A stretch of 64,000 nucleotides of DNA from Nesterenkonia sp. LB17 (GTDB taxonomy: Bacteria > Actinomycetota > Actinomycetes > Actinomycetales > Micrococcaceae). Under the pieces are notes generated by a model, which did no database searches, was not told the DNA's origin, and saw only the letters and a program-made list of their open reading frames with translations. Positions 36,747 to 45,614 of the stretch are shown in pieces (the first letter of the stretch is position 1; each line of letters starts with the position of its first letter). The DNA is taken from the NCBI RefSeq assembly GCF_022565915.1, contig NZ_JAJOYX010000002.1, forward strand, positions 62,001 to 126,000, given 5' to 3'. The position numbers were made by a program, and so were the translations under genes.

Positions 36747-37150
36747 TGTCTTTCGGCCAGCGCAGCTATGACCGCACCCGCCCCGAGATCGACTTCCCCG
36801 GAGAGACCCCGCCCGAGGACCTCGTCATCGAGGAGCTCATCGCCGGCGGCGGACACCCCGTGGAGCCCGGCGATTCCATCTCCTGCCACTACGTGGGCGT
36901 CTCCTGGTCCACCGGCGAGGAGTTCGACGCCTCCTGGAACCGTGGCGAGACCCTCGACTTCACCGCCGGCATCGGCCAGGTCATCCAGGGCTGGGACCAG
37001 GGCCTGATCGGGATGAAGGAGGGCGCACGGCGCCGCTTCGAGATCCCGCCGCACCTGGCCTACGGCGAGCAGGGCGCCGGAGCCGCCATCGGCCCGAACG
37101 AGACCCTGATCTTCGTGGTGGACCTGGTCAGCGTCCGCAAGGCCTCCTGA
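36746..37150 (+). CDS. Cytosolic FKBP-type peptidyl-prolyl isomerase
   Basis: 134-residue single-domain FKBP. Core motifs: DSISCHYVGVSWSTGEEFDASW, QVIQGWDQGLIGMKEGARRRFEIPP, LAYGEQGAG, NETLIFVVDLV, which include the hydrophobic pocket residues of active FKBPs (GWDQGL Trp). No signal peptide. Start codon overlaps the upstream FKBP lipoprotein stop; pafBC begins 9 bp after its stop. Confidence 0.94.
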   Translation: MSFGQRSYDRTRPEIDFPGETPPEDLVIEELIAGGGHPVEPGDSISCHYVGVSWSTGEEFDASWNRGETLDFTAGIGQVIQGWDQGLIGMKEGARRRFEIPPHLAYGEQGAGAAIGPNETLIFVVDLVSVRKAS

Positions 37151-37159
37151 TCCGCCACG

Positions 37160-39244
37160 GTGACTGAGAAGATCGACGGCGAGACGGCGCCGCCCGCGAC
37201 GGATGCGCAAGATCTCCGGGCGGCCGAGGAGGAGCAGGACGTCTACGCCGACTATGGCGTGGCGCGCGCCTTCTCGCTGGCCGCGAGCATCCTCGACGCC
37301 GGTCAGGGCGGACTGACCAAGGCGGAGATCCGCGACCGGGTCGAGCACTACCGCAGCCAGTCCGAGGAGCAGTCTCAGGACGCCTGGGAACGGCTCTTCA
37401 GCCGCGACAAGGACCATCTGCGCAGCTGCGGCATCGCCATCGAAGAGCCCGCCGCGGACCGCGAGGACTACCGCTACCGGATCGACCCGGCCGACTACGG
37501 CCTGCCGCCGCTGCCGCTGAGCGAGACCGAGACCCTGGTGCTCTCCCGCGCCACCCAGCTCTGGGCCGGCAGCCGCACCCGCTCCTGGCTGGAGCAGGCC
37601 AGCTGGGCGCTTGCCGGACCAGGCGAGCCCCCGCCGTCGTCCGCCTCGCCGAGCGTGACGCCCAGCTCGTCGTCGCCCGCGGCTGCACCAGCGCAGGCCT
37701 CCACCGCACTGAGCTTCAACCTGGGCAGCGACGAGGAGTTCGAACGGCTCACCGAGCTCGCCGCGCTCGAGCCGCGACAGCCGATCGGTTTCGACTACAC
37801 CGGCAGGGGCGCTCAGCAGCCCGAGCCGCGCCGGGTGGTGCTGCTGGACTTCGCCGCCCGCGGCCACTGGTACCTGATCGGGCATGATCTCGACCGGGGC
37901 GCCCGCAGGACCTTCCGGCTGGACCGGGTGCACGGACCCATCGGCCCGCTGCGCCCCGCACCGCAGCTGACCGAGCCGGACCGCGCCGCCATCGACGCGG
38001 CCGACGTCGGCGCCGCGCTGGACGGACTCGCCGGGGAAGAGGATCCGGCGCGGCTGCTGCGCGGAGCCCTCGAGGCCCATGAGGGCCCCGCCCCGAAGCC
38101 GCCCCGATTGGCGCCGGCCGCCGCGCCGCGCCGGGCCGATCCCGCCCACCGCAAGGTGGAGCGTGTGCTGGCCATGGCCGCCTATCTGCTCAGCGCCGAC
38201 GGGGTGCGTCCGTCTGAGCTGCTGACACGACACCAGATCACGCCCAAGCAGCTGCTCAAGGACCTGCTCTCCATCCAGCAGTCCGGCAGCTTCGGCCCCG
38301 GACAGTACGGCGAGTTCATCGACATCCACCCCGCGCCGCCGCTGAACCTGGACGCCTTCACCCAGGACTACCTGGTGACCGACGCGCCGATCACCCTGGC
38401 GATGCCCTCCGCGCGCACCGGCGACGTCCTGGCACGCCCGCTGACGCTGACCAAGCCCGGCGCGCTCTCGCTGCTGATCGCGCTCAACACCATGATCAGC
38501 GCCGCGGACTCCGCCGTCGACGACACGGCCGCTGACGTCACCGCCGACGACACGGCTACTGACGACACGGCCGCCACGGCCGCGGCCGACGCCTCCGCCG
38601 AGAGCTGGGTCTCCGCGGCCGAGTCTCTGCGCGGGAAGATCGCCCGCGTGCTCCCCGCGGGTCTGCAGGAGGCCGCGACCAAGGTGGCCGCCGGCGCCCA
38701 GGCGCGCAATGAATCCACCGCCGAACTGCGCGCCGCGGTGACGGGCGGCTGCTGCGTCGAGCTGCGCTATGAGGACGCCTCCGGGACCATCACCGAGCGG
38801 GTGGTCGAGCCGACGCACGTCTACATCGACGGCCCCCGCACCTATCTGCAGGCCTGGTGCCGCCTGGCGCAGGGACCACGGAATTTCCTCGGCTCACGCA
38901 TCCGGGCGCAGCGCCCGCTGCCCGAGGAGCCGATCAGCGAGACCGCACGTCTGCTCGCCCAGTCCCCGGCGGAGCCGCCACGACCGCCGCAGGGCAGCGG
39001 AGCGTTCGACGTCGTCCTGCGCTTCTCCCCGGCCGCCGCCGCGCTGGCCGATCGCTATGCGCCGCAGCGTCAGCGCATCCAGCCCGACGGCGTCCGGATC
39101 ATCAGCACCTGGTTCCAGAGCCGCGAGGCTCTGATCAGGCTCTGCCTGCAGCTCGGGGGAGATCTCACCGTCCTGGTCCCTGCCGAGATTCGCGAGAAGG
39201 TGACTATGCGGGCACGCGAGGAGCTGTCGGTCCTGTCTGAGTGA
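37160..39244 (+). CDS. pafBC: PafBC fused WYL-domain transcriptional regulator
   Basis: 694-residue tandem of the PafB and PafC proteins, each a winged-helix plus WYL plus C-terminal extension unit. The first HTH is at about residues 30-110 (VARAFSLAASILDAGQGGLT), the first WYL domain near PIGFDYTGRGAQQPEPRRVV; the second HTH begins near HRKVERVLAMAAYLLSADG, with the second WYL near CVELRYEDASGTITERVVEP. An Asp/Thr/Ala-rich insertion (about 455-480) is unusual. In mycobacteria PafBC activates DNA-damage genes independently of RecA/LexA. GTG start 9 bp after the FKBP gene. Confidence 0.92.
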   Translation: MTEKIDGETAPPATDAQDLRAAEEEQDVYADYGVARAFSLAASILDAGQGGLTKAEIRDRVEHYRSQSEEQSQDAWERLFSRDKDHLRSCGIAIEEPAADREDYRYRIDPADYGLPPLPLSETETLVLSRATQLWAGSRTRSWLEQASWALAGPGEPPPSSASPSVTPSSSSPAAAPAQASTALSFNLGSDEEFERLTELAALEPRQPIGFDYTGRGAQQPEPRRVVLLDFAARGHWYLIGHDLDRGARRTFRLDRVHGPIGPLRPAPQLTEPDRAAIDAADVGAALDGLAGEEDPARLLRGALEAHEGPAPKPPRLAPAAAPRRADPAHRKVERVLAMAAYLLSADGVRPSELLTRHQITPKQLLKDLLSIQQSGSFGPGQYGEFIDIHPAPPLNLDAFTQDYLVTDAPITLAMPSARTGDVLARPLTLTKPGALSLLIALNTMISAADSAVDDTAADVTADDTATDDTAATAAADASAESWVSAAESLRGKIARVLPAGLQEAATKVAAGAQARNESTAELRAAVTGGCCVELRYEDASGTITERVVEPTHVYIDGPRTYLQAWCRLAQGPRNFLGSRIRAQRPLPEEPISETARLLAQSPAEPPRPPQGSGAFDVVLRFSPAAAALADRYAPQRQRIQPDGVRIISTWFQSREALIRLCLQLGGDLTVLVPAEIREKVTMRAREELSVLSE

Positions 39245-39280
39245 TTGGCGTACGATTGGGCTCGAGGAAAGGAAGTCACT

Positions 39281-39601
39281 ATGGGTATCCAAGGCTGGCA
39301 GTTCGCGATCATCGCACTGCTCATCATCCTGCTCTTCGGCGCCCCGAAGCTGCCGAAGCTGGCCAAGTCAGTGGGCCAGTCGATGCGCATCTTCAAGTCT
39401 GAGGTGCGCACCATGAGCGACGAATCCAAGCGGAACTCCTCTGATTCTGATTCCGAATCCCCGGACGTCTCCGCTGCGCCCAGCAGGGACCCGCGTGAAG
39501 ATGAGCGCGCCCCCGTCGAGGGCCGGGTGCTCAACCCCAATGACCCCACCGCCGAGCAGGCCCGCCGCAATGAGCGGGAGCAGCGGGGAGACCACCGCTA
39601 A
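39281..39601 (+). CDS. tatA: Sec-independent protein translocase TatA
   Basis: 106 residues: short N terminus, one membrane helix (WQFAIIALLIILLF), the FGAPKLPKLAKSVGQS amphipathic helix with the conserved FG hinge, and a disordered acidic/basic tail. Forms the pore of the Tat pathway for folded proteins with TatC. ATG 39281 preceded by AGGAAAGGAAG; the upstream in-frame start at 39245 is not supported. tatC follows after 5 bp. Confidence 0.95.
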   Translation: MGIQGWQFAIIALLIILLFGAPKLPKLAKSVGQSMRIFKSEVRTMSDESKRNSSDSDSESPDVSAAPSRDPREDERAPVEGRVLNPNDPTAEQARRNEREQRGDHR

Positions 39602-39606
39602 GCCGC

Positions 39607-40410
39607 ATGGCCACATCGAAGAAGCGGCGGCGCGATCCCGAGCGCACGATGGCTCTGAAGGATCACCTCAGGGAACTGCGCAATCGCCTCATCAAGGCCG
39701 GCATCGGCATTCTGCTCGGGGCCATCGCCGGATTCTTCCTCTACGACTGGCTCTTCCGGCTGCTGGCTGAGCCTATCGTCGGCTATGAGGGGGAGGGCCG
39801 GCTCGCGGAGATCGCCTTCAACACCGTGGGCGGCCCGCTGGATCTGATGATCAGGCTCTCGCTCTTCGTGGGCGTCGTGATCTCCTCACCCATCTGGCTC
39901 TACCAGATCTGGGCCTTCATCATGCCGGGGCTGAAGAAGACCGAGAAGCGCTACGCCATCGGCTTCATCGCCGCCTCGGTGCCGCTCTTCCTGGGCGGGA
40001 TCGTCGGCGCCTACAGCGTGCTGCCCCAGGCCATCGACTTCTTCTTCGCGCTGAACCCCGAAGGCACGTCGAACCTGATCAACCCCGACGTCTACTTCAC
40101 CTTTGTGCTGCATCTGTTCCTGGCCTTCGGGCTGGCCATGGTGATCCCGGTGGTGCTGGTCGGGATCAACATGATGGGCCTGGTCACCGGCAGACAGGTG
40201 CTCAAGGCCTGGCGCGGGGTGGTGATGCTCATCGCGGTGGTCTCCGCGCTGGCAGCCCCGGGCGGCGACGCGGTGAGCATGTTCTTCATCGCCCTGCCGC
40301 TGACCGTGCTCTTCGGCGTCGCGATCCTGCTCTGCATGCTCAACGACCGCCGGCGCCGCAGACGCGAGGCCGCCGCCGAGTCCGAGATCGACGAGCTGCT
40401 GCTCGACTGA
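39607..40410 (+). CDS. tatC: Sec-independent protein translocase TatC
   Basis: 267-residue receptor subunit of the Tat translocase with six membrane segments. Family signatures include MALKDHLRELRNRL at the N terminus, VVISSPIWLYQIWAFIMPGLKKTEKRY, and PVVLVGINMMGLV. A charged C-terminal tail follows. The order pafBC-tatA-tatC is the standard actinobacterial arrangement. It converges with pepN 61 bp downstream. Confidence 0.96.
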   Translation: MATSKKRRRDPERTMALKDHLRELRNRLIKAGIGILLGAIAGFFLYDWLFRLLAEPIVGYEGEGRLAEIAFNTVGGPLDLMIRLSLFVGVVISSPIWLYQIWAFIMPGLKKTEKRYAIGFIAASVPLFLGGIVGAYSVLPQAIDFFFALNPEGTSNLINPDVYFTFVLHLFLAFGLAMVIPVVLVGINMMGLVTGRQVLKAWRGVVMLIAVVSALAAPGGDAVSMFFIALPLTVLFGVAILLCMLNDRRRRRREAAAESEIDELLLD

Positions 40411-40471
40411 GCCGGGCCGCACCCCGCCCGAACACCGCCCGCGCGCCTGTCCCGCACCCCGCCCGCCGGGC

Positions 40472-43231
40472 TCAGCCCTGGGCCGCCGCCTGGGCGCGGA
40501 GTCCGCGCAGCAGCTGATCCTGCTCCTCGATGAGCAGCCGGCGCAGCGCCGCGGGGGCATCCGCGTTCTCATCGAGCCAGCGCTGCGTGCGCAGCGCCAG
40601 CGGGTGCTCGGTCGGCTCCGCTCCGGCGTCGAGGTCCTGAGCCCCGGGGTAGAGCCCGGAGACCACCCGGGTGGCCTGTCCCTGGCTCATCCGCTCCCAC
40701 ACGTCGGTCAGCGCGTCGAAGTACGCCTCGGTCTGCCGCTCGATCACCGCCGCGGTCTCCGGGTCACCTGCCACGGTGAAGCCGTCCACGGTGGCGGTGA
40801 GGTGATCGTTGGAGAGCTCCTCGCCGGAGTCATCCGTCCCGGCGAGCGCCTGCCCGAAGGCCGCCTGCTTGACCCGACGGTCGGGCCTCGCGGCGGCGGC
40901 GAGCCGGTGCGCGATCCGGGCCCGGGCCGTGGTCTTGGCGGCCAGCTCCGCATCGAGCTGATCCAGGCTCACCCGACCGTGCGCGGCCAGGGCCTGCAGG
41001 AACGCCCAGCGCAGCTCCTCATCGATGCGCAGCCCCGAGATCCCATGGTCTGCGGCGCCGCCGTCGAGCAGCGCCTCGAGCAGCTCCAGCTGTGAGCCCT
41101 CTCGGCGGGAGAGTGTGGCCAGGGTTCGAGCGGTGGCGCGCTGATGGTCCCCGCCGGTGCGGCGGGTCAGCTCCGCGGCGAGCCGGGCGGCGAGGTCGCG
41201 CTGCAGCGCCGGCCGCTCGTCGGCTGGGGTGTAGCGCTCCAGTGCGGTCAGCGACTGCCGCAGCAGCCCCTGGACGACGACGATCTCGTCGATGCCCAGG
41301 CCCAGCTGCTGCACGGCCGCCAGGAAGCGGCGGGCGGGCAGCTCGCCGTCGCGCACCATGGACCACAGCGCAGCCCACACGGTGGCGCGCGCCAGCGGAT
41401 CGGCCACCGGGTAGGTCAGCACCGCGGCCAGCGACTCCGGGTCGAGGCTGAGCTTGGCGTAGGTCAGGTCATCTTCATTGGGCAGCAGCAGCCGCGGCCG
41501 GTCCGCCGGCACGCTCAGCTCCGGCACCGGGGTGAGCCCCTCCGGGGCGGCCGGGTCCAGGAAGACCTCCTGGGCGGCGTGCAGTGCCAGCGTCTCGCCT
41601 GCGGCATCCAGCACATGGACCCCGACGCGGATCTTGTGCGGCCGGGACACCGACTCCCCGGTGGCCGGGGCGACGCCCTGCTCACGGACCAGCACCCGGT
41701 CCGCACCGCCACCGGCGGCGTCGAGCTCGGCGGAGAGCACCGGGACCCCGGCGGTCTGCAGCCACGCCCGGGCCCAGTCGTCCATGTTCGCCCCGGTGAC
41801 CTCTTCGAGCACGGCGAGGAAGTCGCCCAGCGAGGCGTTGCCGAAGGCGTGGCGGCTGAAATAGCGCCGCGCGGCCTCGCGGAAGGCCTCACGTCCGGCG
41901 TAGGCGGCGAGCTGCTTGAGCACCGAGGCGCCCTTGGCGTAGGTGATCCCGTCGAAGTTCTGATCCGCGGCCTCGAGGTCGGGGATGTCCGCGACGATCG
42001 GGTGGGTGGTGGGCAGCTGGTCCTGCACGTAGGCCCACGCCTTGCGCCCGTTGGCGAAGGAGATCCAGGAGGTGGTCCAGTCGGTGGCCTCGTCCACGGC
42101 CAGGGATCCCATGTAGTCGGCGAAGGACTCCTTGAGCCACAGGTCATCCCACCAGTGCATGGTCACCAGGTCGCCGAACCACATGTGAGCCATCTCGTGC
42201 ATGAGGGTGTTGGCCCGGGTCTCGTACTGGGCGTCGGTGGCGGCGGTGTCGAAGACGTATGTCTCGGTGAAGGTCACCAGCCCCGGGTTCTCCATCGCCC
42301 CGAGGTTGTACTCCGGGACGAAGACCTGGTCGTACTTGCCCCAGGGGTAGGGGTAGGCGAACTCGGCGTGGAAGAAGTCCAGCCCGCGCTGGGTGAGCTC
42401 CAGCAGCGCGTCGGCGTCGAAGTGCTCCGCCAGCGACGCCCGGCAGAGCACGCTCAGCGGGATCTGGACGGTCTCGCCGCCGGGCACTCCGCCGCGGTAA
42501 TGGCCCTCCACGTGGTGATAGGGACCCGCCAGCAGCGCGGTGATGTAGGAGGACATCCGCGGGGTCTCGGCGAACTCCACCCGGACCAGCGGGCCGACGA
42601 CGGCGGCACCGGCAGCCTCCGCGGCATCGTCTGCCCCAGCGGGCTCACCCTTCGCAGCCCCTGCGGCCTCACCGCTCTCCAGCGGCATCCGCGAGATCGC
42701 GGGGCTGTTGGAGCGCAGCTGCCAGTGCTGGGGGCCGATGATCGAGAAGCTGAACCGGGCCTTCAGATCCGGCTGCTCGAAGACCGGGAACACCCGGCGG
42801 GAGTCGGCCGGCTCGTACTGGGTGTAGAGGTAGACCTGCTCGTCCGACGGGTCCACGAACCGGTGCAGCCCCTCGCCTGAGCGGGAGTACCGCGAGGTGG
42901 ACCGGATCTCCACGGTGTTCTCCGCCCGCAGCCCGGGCAGCAGGATCCGAGCCGGACCCACATGGGCGGCCACATCCAGGGTCTCCCCGTTGAGCACCAG
43001 GGACTCCACCGAGGCGCCCAGGTGGTCCAAGAAGGTGCTCACACCGACCGCGGAGGACGCAAAGTCGATCCTGGTCCGCACCGGGTAGGTCTCGGCCTTA
43101 GGGGCGGGCGCGCCGCGCAGATCCACCTCGACGCGGTAGTGGGTGACCTCGAGCAGGGTGCCGCGCTGGGCGGCCTCCTCGCGGGTCAGATTCTCGACGT
43201 CGGCACGGGGGAAGGGCAGCTGAGCAGTCAT
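40472..43231 (-). CDS. pepN: Aminopeptidase N
   Basis: 919-residue M1 zinc aminopeptidase, cytosolic. GAMENPGLVTF (substrate-binding) and the zinc site HEMAHMWFGDLVTMHW followed by WLKESFADYMG are intact (HExxH with Glu 18 residues on). The C-terminal ERAP1-like helical domain is complete. ATG 43231 (MTAQLPFPRADVENLTREEA) fits the family; a start 4 codons upstream is possible. A hydrophilic Ala/Glu-rich insertion (about residues 200-220) is encoded around 42590-42690. Confidence 0.95.
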   Translation of the reverse strand: MTAQLPFPRADVENLTREEAAQRGTLLEVTHYRVEVDLRGAPAPKAETYPVRTRIDFASSAVGVSTFLDHLGASVESLVLNGETLDVAAHVGPARILLPGLRAENTVEIRSTSRYSRSGEGLHRFVDPSDEQVYLYTQYEPADSRRVFPVFEQPDLKARFSFSIIGPQHWQLRSNSPAISRMPLESGEAAGAAKGEPAGADDAAEAAGAAVVGPLVRVEFAETPRMSSYITALLAGPYHHVEGHYRGGVPGGETVQIPLSVLCRASLAEHFDADALLELTQRGLDFFHAEFAYPYPWGKYDQVFVPEYNLGAMENPGLVTFTETYVFDTAATDAQYETRANTLMHEMAHMWFGDLVTMHWWDDLWLKESFADYMGSLAVDEATDWTTSWISFANGRKAWAYVQDQLPTTHPIVADIPDLEAADQNFDGITYAKGASVLKQLAAYAGREAFREAARRYFSRHAFGNASLGDFLAVLEEVTGANMDDWARAWLQTAGVPVLSAELDAAGGGADRVLVREQGVAPATGESVSRPHKIRVGVHVLDAAGETLALHAAQEVFLDPAAPEGLTPVPELSVPADRPRLLLPNEDDLTYAKLSLDPESLAAVLTYPVADPLARATVWAALWSMVRDGELPARRFLAAVQQLGLGIDEIVVVQGLLRQSLTALERYTPADERPALQRDLAARLAAELTRRTGGDHQRATARTLATLSRREGSQLELLEALLDGGAADHGISGLRIDEELRWAFLQALAAHGRVSLDQLDAELAAKTTARARIAHRLAAAARPDRRVKQAAFGQALAGTDDSGEELSNDHLTATVDGFTVAGDPETAAVIERQTEAYFDALTDVWERMSQGQATRVVSGLYPGAQDLDAGAEPTEHPLALRTQRWLDENADAPAALRRLLIEEQDQLLRGLRAQAAAQG

Positions 43232-43292
43232 CCTGCTATTCAAGCAGACGCCTGCTCAGCCGCCCATCACCCGAGAATCGCCAGCCAGTCGA

Positions 43293-43324
43293 CCGCTCAG
43301 CTCAGCGGCTGATCAGCTGAGCGG
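43293..43324 (-). terminator. Hairpin, likely terminator of the acyl-CoA oxidase gene
   Basis: Perfect 10-base arms CCGCTCAGCT (43293-43302) and AGCTGAGCGG (43315-43324) with a partly self-complementary 12-base loop. It lies 15 bp past the stop of the minus-strand oxidase gene and upstream of pepN. No T-run. Confidence 0.5.
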
Positions 43325-43339
43325 CCCGAGCGGCCCAGC

Positions 43340-45415
43340 TCACTTCCGGCGCGAGTGCAGCAGCTTCTCATCCACCGGCGCGGTGGGAGAGGCCCGCAGC
43401 GTCCGGTAGTACTCCATGGACTCGTCCTGGCGTCGCTGCTCGGAGCCGGAGGTGATCTCCATGCGCACGTGCTCGGGGGAGTAGCCGAAGGAGTCCACGA
43501 TGTCCTGGGCGTGCGGGCGCAGCCGCTGCAGCAGCCGGTTCACATACGGGCTCAGCGTGCGGGCGCGCTGGGAGGAGATCCGCCCGTTGAGCAGGTACCA
43601 GTCCAGCGTGTCCTCGATCTTGGTCAGCGCGTAGAGGTCACGCAGCCAGGTCATGATCTGCTTGGTCCCCGGATCGTCGACCTTCTCGAGGGCTTCGGTG
43701 AAGGATTCCCAGAGCAGCAGGTCCGCGTGGGCCTTGGCGGCGTTGATGATCTCGTACTGGTGGTCGTTGAAGATCGCCGCCTGCTTGGCCGCAGGCAGCT
43801 TCGACGCCGAGCGCAGCTCTGAAGCCACGTCGATGACCATCTGCCGGGAGCGTTCGGTGAGCAGCTGGCGCTGCACGTCGGGCTGCTTGAACCAGTTGGC
43901 GCTGCGGCGTTCATCCCCGGTGTCCTGCACCGACTGGAACGCCCGGCGCAGACCGAAGCGGTTCATCACCGTGGACTGCGCCTGGGTGGCCACATAGCGG
44001 GAGAGCACCCCGAAGTCGGCATCCTTGAACTCTGCGGCGTAGTCGCTGAGCAGACGCTTGGCCACCAGCTGGAGCAGCACGTTGTTGTCACCTTCGAAGG
44101 TGACGTAGACGTCGAGGTCCGCGCGCAGCGAGACCAGCCGGTTCTCGGAGATGAAGCCGGCGCCGCCGCAGGCCTCGCGGGCCTCCTGCAGCGTGTCCAG
44201 CGCGTGCCAGGTGGTCACGGACTTGATCGCCGCGGCCAGGGTCTCCAGCTCCTGCCGGTTCTCATCGGAGTCGTCCTTGCCGGAGAACACGTCGTCGAGC
44301 TTGACCAGCAGGTTCTCATGGGCGAAGTTCGCCGCGAAGGTGGTGGCCAGGCGCGGGAGCAGTCGGCGCTGGTGCAGCCGGTAGTCCAGCAGCACCTCTT
44401 CCTCGATGGTGGAGGAGGCGTTGAACTGGCGCCGCTGGTTGCCGTAGGTGACCGCGCCGATCAGCGCGAGCTTCGAGGCCGCCACCGAGGCGCCGGTGAG
44501 CGAGACCCGGCCCTGCACCAGGGTGCCGAGCATCGTGAAGAACCGGCGACCGGGGGAGTCGATCGGGGAGCTGTAGGTGCCGTCGGCGGCGACGTCGCCA
44601 TAGCGGTTGAGCAGGTTGGTCCGCGGGACCCGGATGTTGTCGAAGGTGAAGCAGCCGTTGTCCACCCCGTTGAGGCCGCCCTTCTGCCCCTCATCGGTGA
44701 TGGTGATTCCCGCCAGCGGCTGGCCGTCATCGCCACGGATGTTGGTGTAGATGCAGTGCACCCCGTGGTTGACCCCGTTGGTGATCAGCTGGGCGAAGAC
44801 GACGGCGTCCTTGGCGTCGTTCGCCGCATTGCCCAGGTAGCGCTTGGTGGCCGCGGGGAAGGGGGTGTTGAGGATGAACTCCTCGGTGGCCGGATCGTAG
44901 GTCGCGGTGGTGCCGATGGAGGCGACGTCGGAGCCGTGGCCGAACTCGGTCATCGCGAACGCGCCGGGAGCCCGGAGGTCCATGGTCGCGGGAAGGAACC
45001 TGCGGTGGTGATCCTCGGAGCCCAGGTGCAGCACCGCGGCGGCGAAGAGGCCCCACTGGACCCCGGCCTTGATCTGCAGCGAGGGGTCAGCGGTGACCAG
45101 CTCCTCGAACGCGGCGATGTTCGCGCCGTGTGCATCGGAGCCGCCGAACTCCATGGGGAAGGCGCGGTGCACGGCGCCGTCCTCGGCGAGCTTCGCCATC
45201 TGCTCGAAGACCCGCTCGCGGTGATCCTCCTTCGACATGCCCTCGACCTTGTGGAAGGCGGAGTCCTTGAGCAGCTCGCGGGCCTGACGCCGGGTGTCGG
45301 CCCAGTGTCCGAGCAGCACGTCCTCCATCACCTTCTTGTCCACGCGAGCGGAGTCGGCGGAATCGATGGCCTCGATCGGGTCGGTGACCGGGTGGGTGAC
45401 CGGGTGGTGTGACAT
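43340..45415 (-). CDS. Acyl-CoA oxidase / acyl-CoA dehydrogenase, long form (FadE5/ACOX-like)
   Basis: 691-residue flavoenzyme for the first step of fatty acyl-CoA beta-oxidation. Motifs: FAMTEFGHGSDVASI (FAD and substrate binding), GQKGGLNGVDNGCFTFDNIRVPR, CGGAGF, and the probable catalytic Glu in YVTFEGDNNVLLQ. The extra C-terminal domain resembles peroxisomal acyl-CoA oxidases. ATG with GGAG 7-8 bases upstream. It is divergent from the thiolase gene, with an operator-like site between, and the cluster matches mycobacterial fadE5-fadA2-fabG4-htdX. Whether it passes electrons to oxygen or ETF cannot be read from sequence. Confidence 0.9.
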   Translation of the reverse strand: MSHHPVTHPVTDPIEAIDSADSARVDKKVMEDVLLGHWADTRRQARELLKDSAFHKVEGMSKEDHRERVFEQMAKLAEDGAVHRAFPMEFGGSDAHGANIAAFEELVTADPSLQIKAGVQWGLFAAAVLHLGSEDHHRRFLPATMDLRAPGAFAMTEFGHGSDVASIGTTATYDPATEEFILNTPFPAATKRYLGNAANDAKDAVVFAQLITNGVNHGVHCIYTNIRGDDGQPLAGITITDEGQKGGLNGVDNGCFTFDNIRVPRTNLLNRYGDVAADGTYSSPIDSPGRRFFTMLGTLVQGRVSLTGASVAASKLALIGAVTYGNQRRQFNASSTIEEEVLLDYRLHQRRLLPRLATTFAANFAHENLLVKLDDVFSGKDDSDENRQELETLAAAIKSVTTWHALDTLQEAREACGGAGFISENRLVSLRADLDVYVTFEGDNNVLLQLVAKRLLSDYAAEFKDADFGVLSRYVATQAQSTVMNRFGLRRAFQSVQDTGDERRSANWFKQPDVQRQLLTERSRQMVIDVASELRSASKLPAAKQAAIFNDHQYEIINAAKAHADLLLWESFTEALEKVDDPGTKQIMTWLRDLYALTKIEDTLDWYLLNGRISSQRARTLSPYVNRLLQRLRPHAQDIVDSFGYSPEHVRMEITSGSEQRRQDESMEYYRTLRASPTAPVDEKLLHSRRK

Positions 45416-45515
45416 GAGGTCTCCTCAGACTGGGGGTTGAGCGTCAGGCGCACGGGATGATCTGCGCCGGTTCCTCGGCGCGGGGCTGATCAGTGATCCT
45501 GCACACAAAATAGTC

Positions 45516-45532
45516 TATGATACTGACCAGTA
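45516..45532. promoter_or_regulatory. Putative -10 and overlapping repressor operator between the divergent beta-oxidation genes
   Basis: TATGAT (45516-45521) is a good -10 for the thiolase operon. It overlaps the inverted repeat TACTG-AC-CAGTA (45521-45532, extendable to G...C at 45518/45534 with a mismatch). The site lies in the 199-bp gap between oxidase and thiolase genes. Such palindromes are typical of TetR-family fatty-acid regulators; the regulator is not in this window. Confidence 0.5.
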
Positions 45533-45614
45533 ACAAATGCAAGACCTGCCGGACCCGCTGACCCAGCGGACGTTCCGTCGGGTGCCTGCACCCCTCGACC
45601 CAGGAGTCAGATCC

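Noticed and set aside
36455-38818. 787-codon minus-strand frame opposite FKBP and pafBC
   Set aside because: Antisense shadow; the plus-strand genes have motifs and coupled starts.
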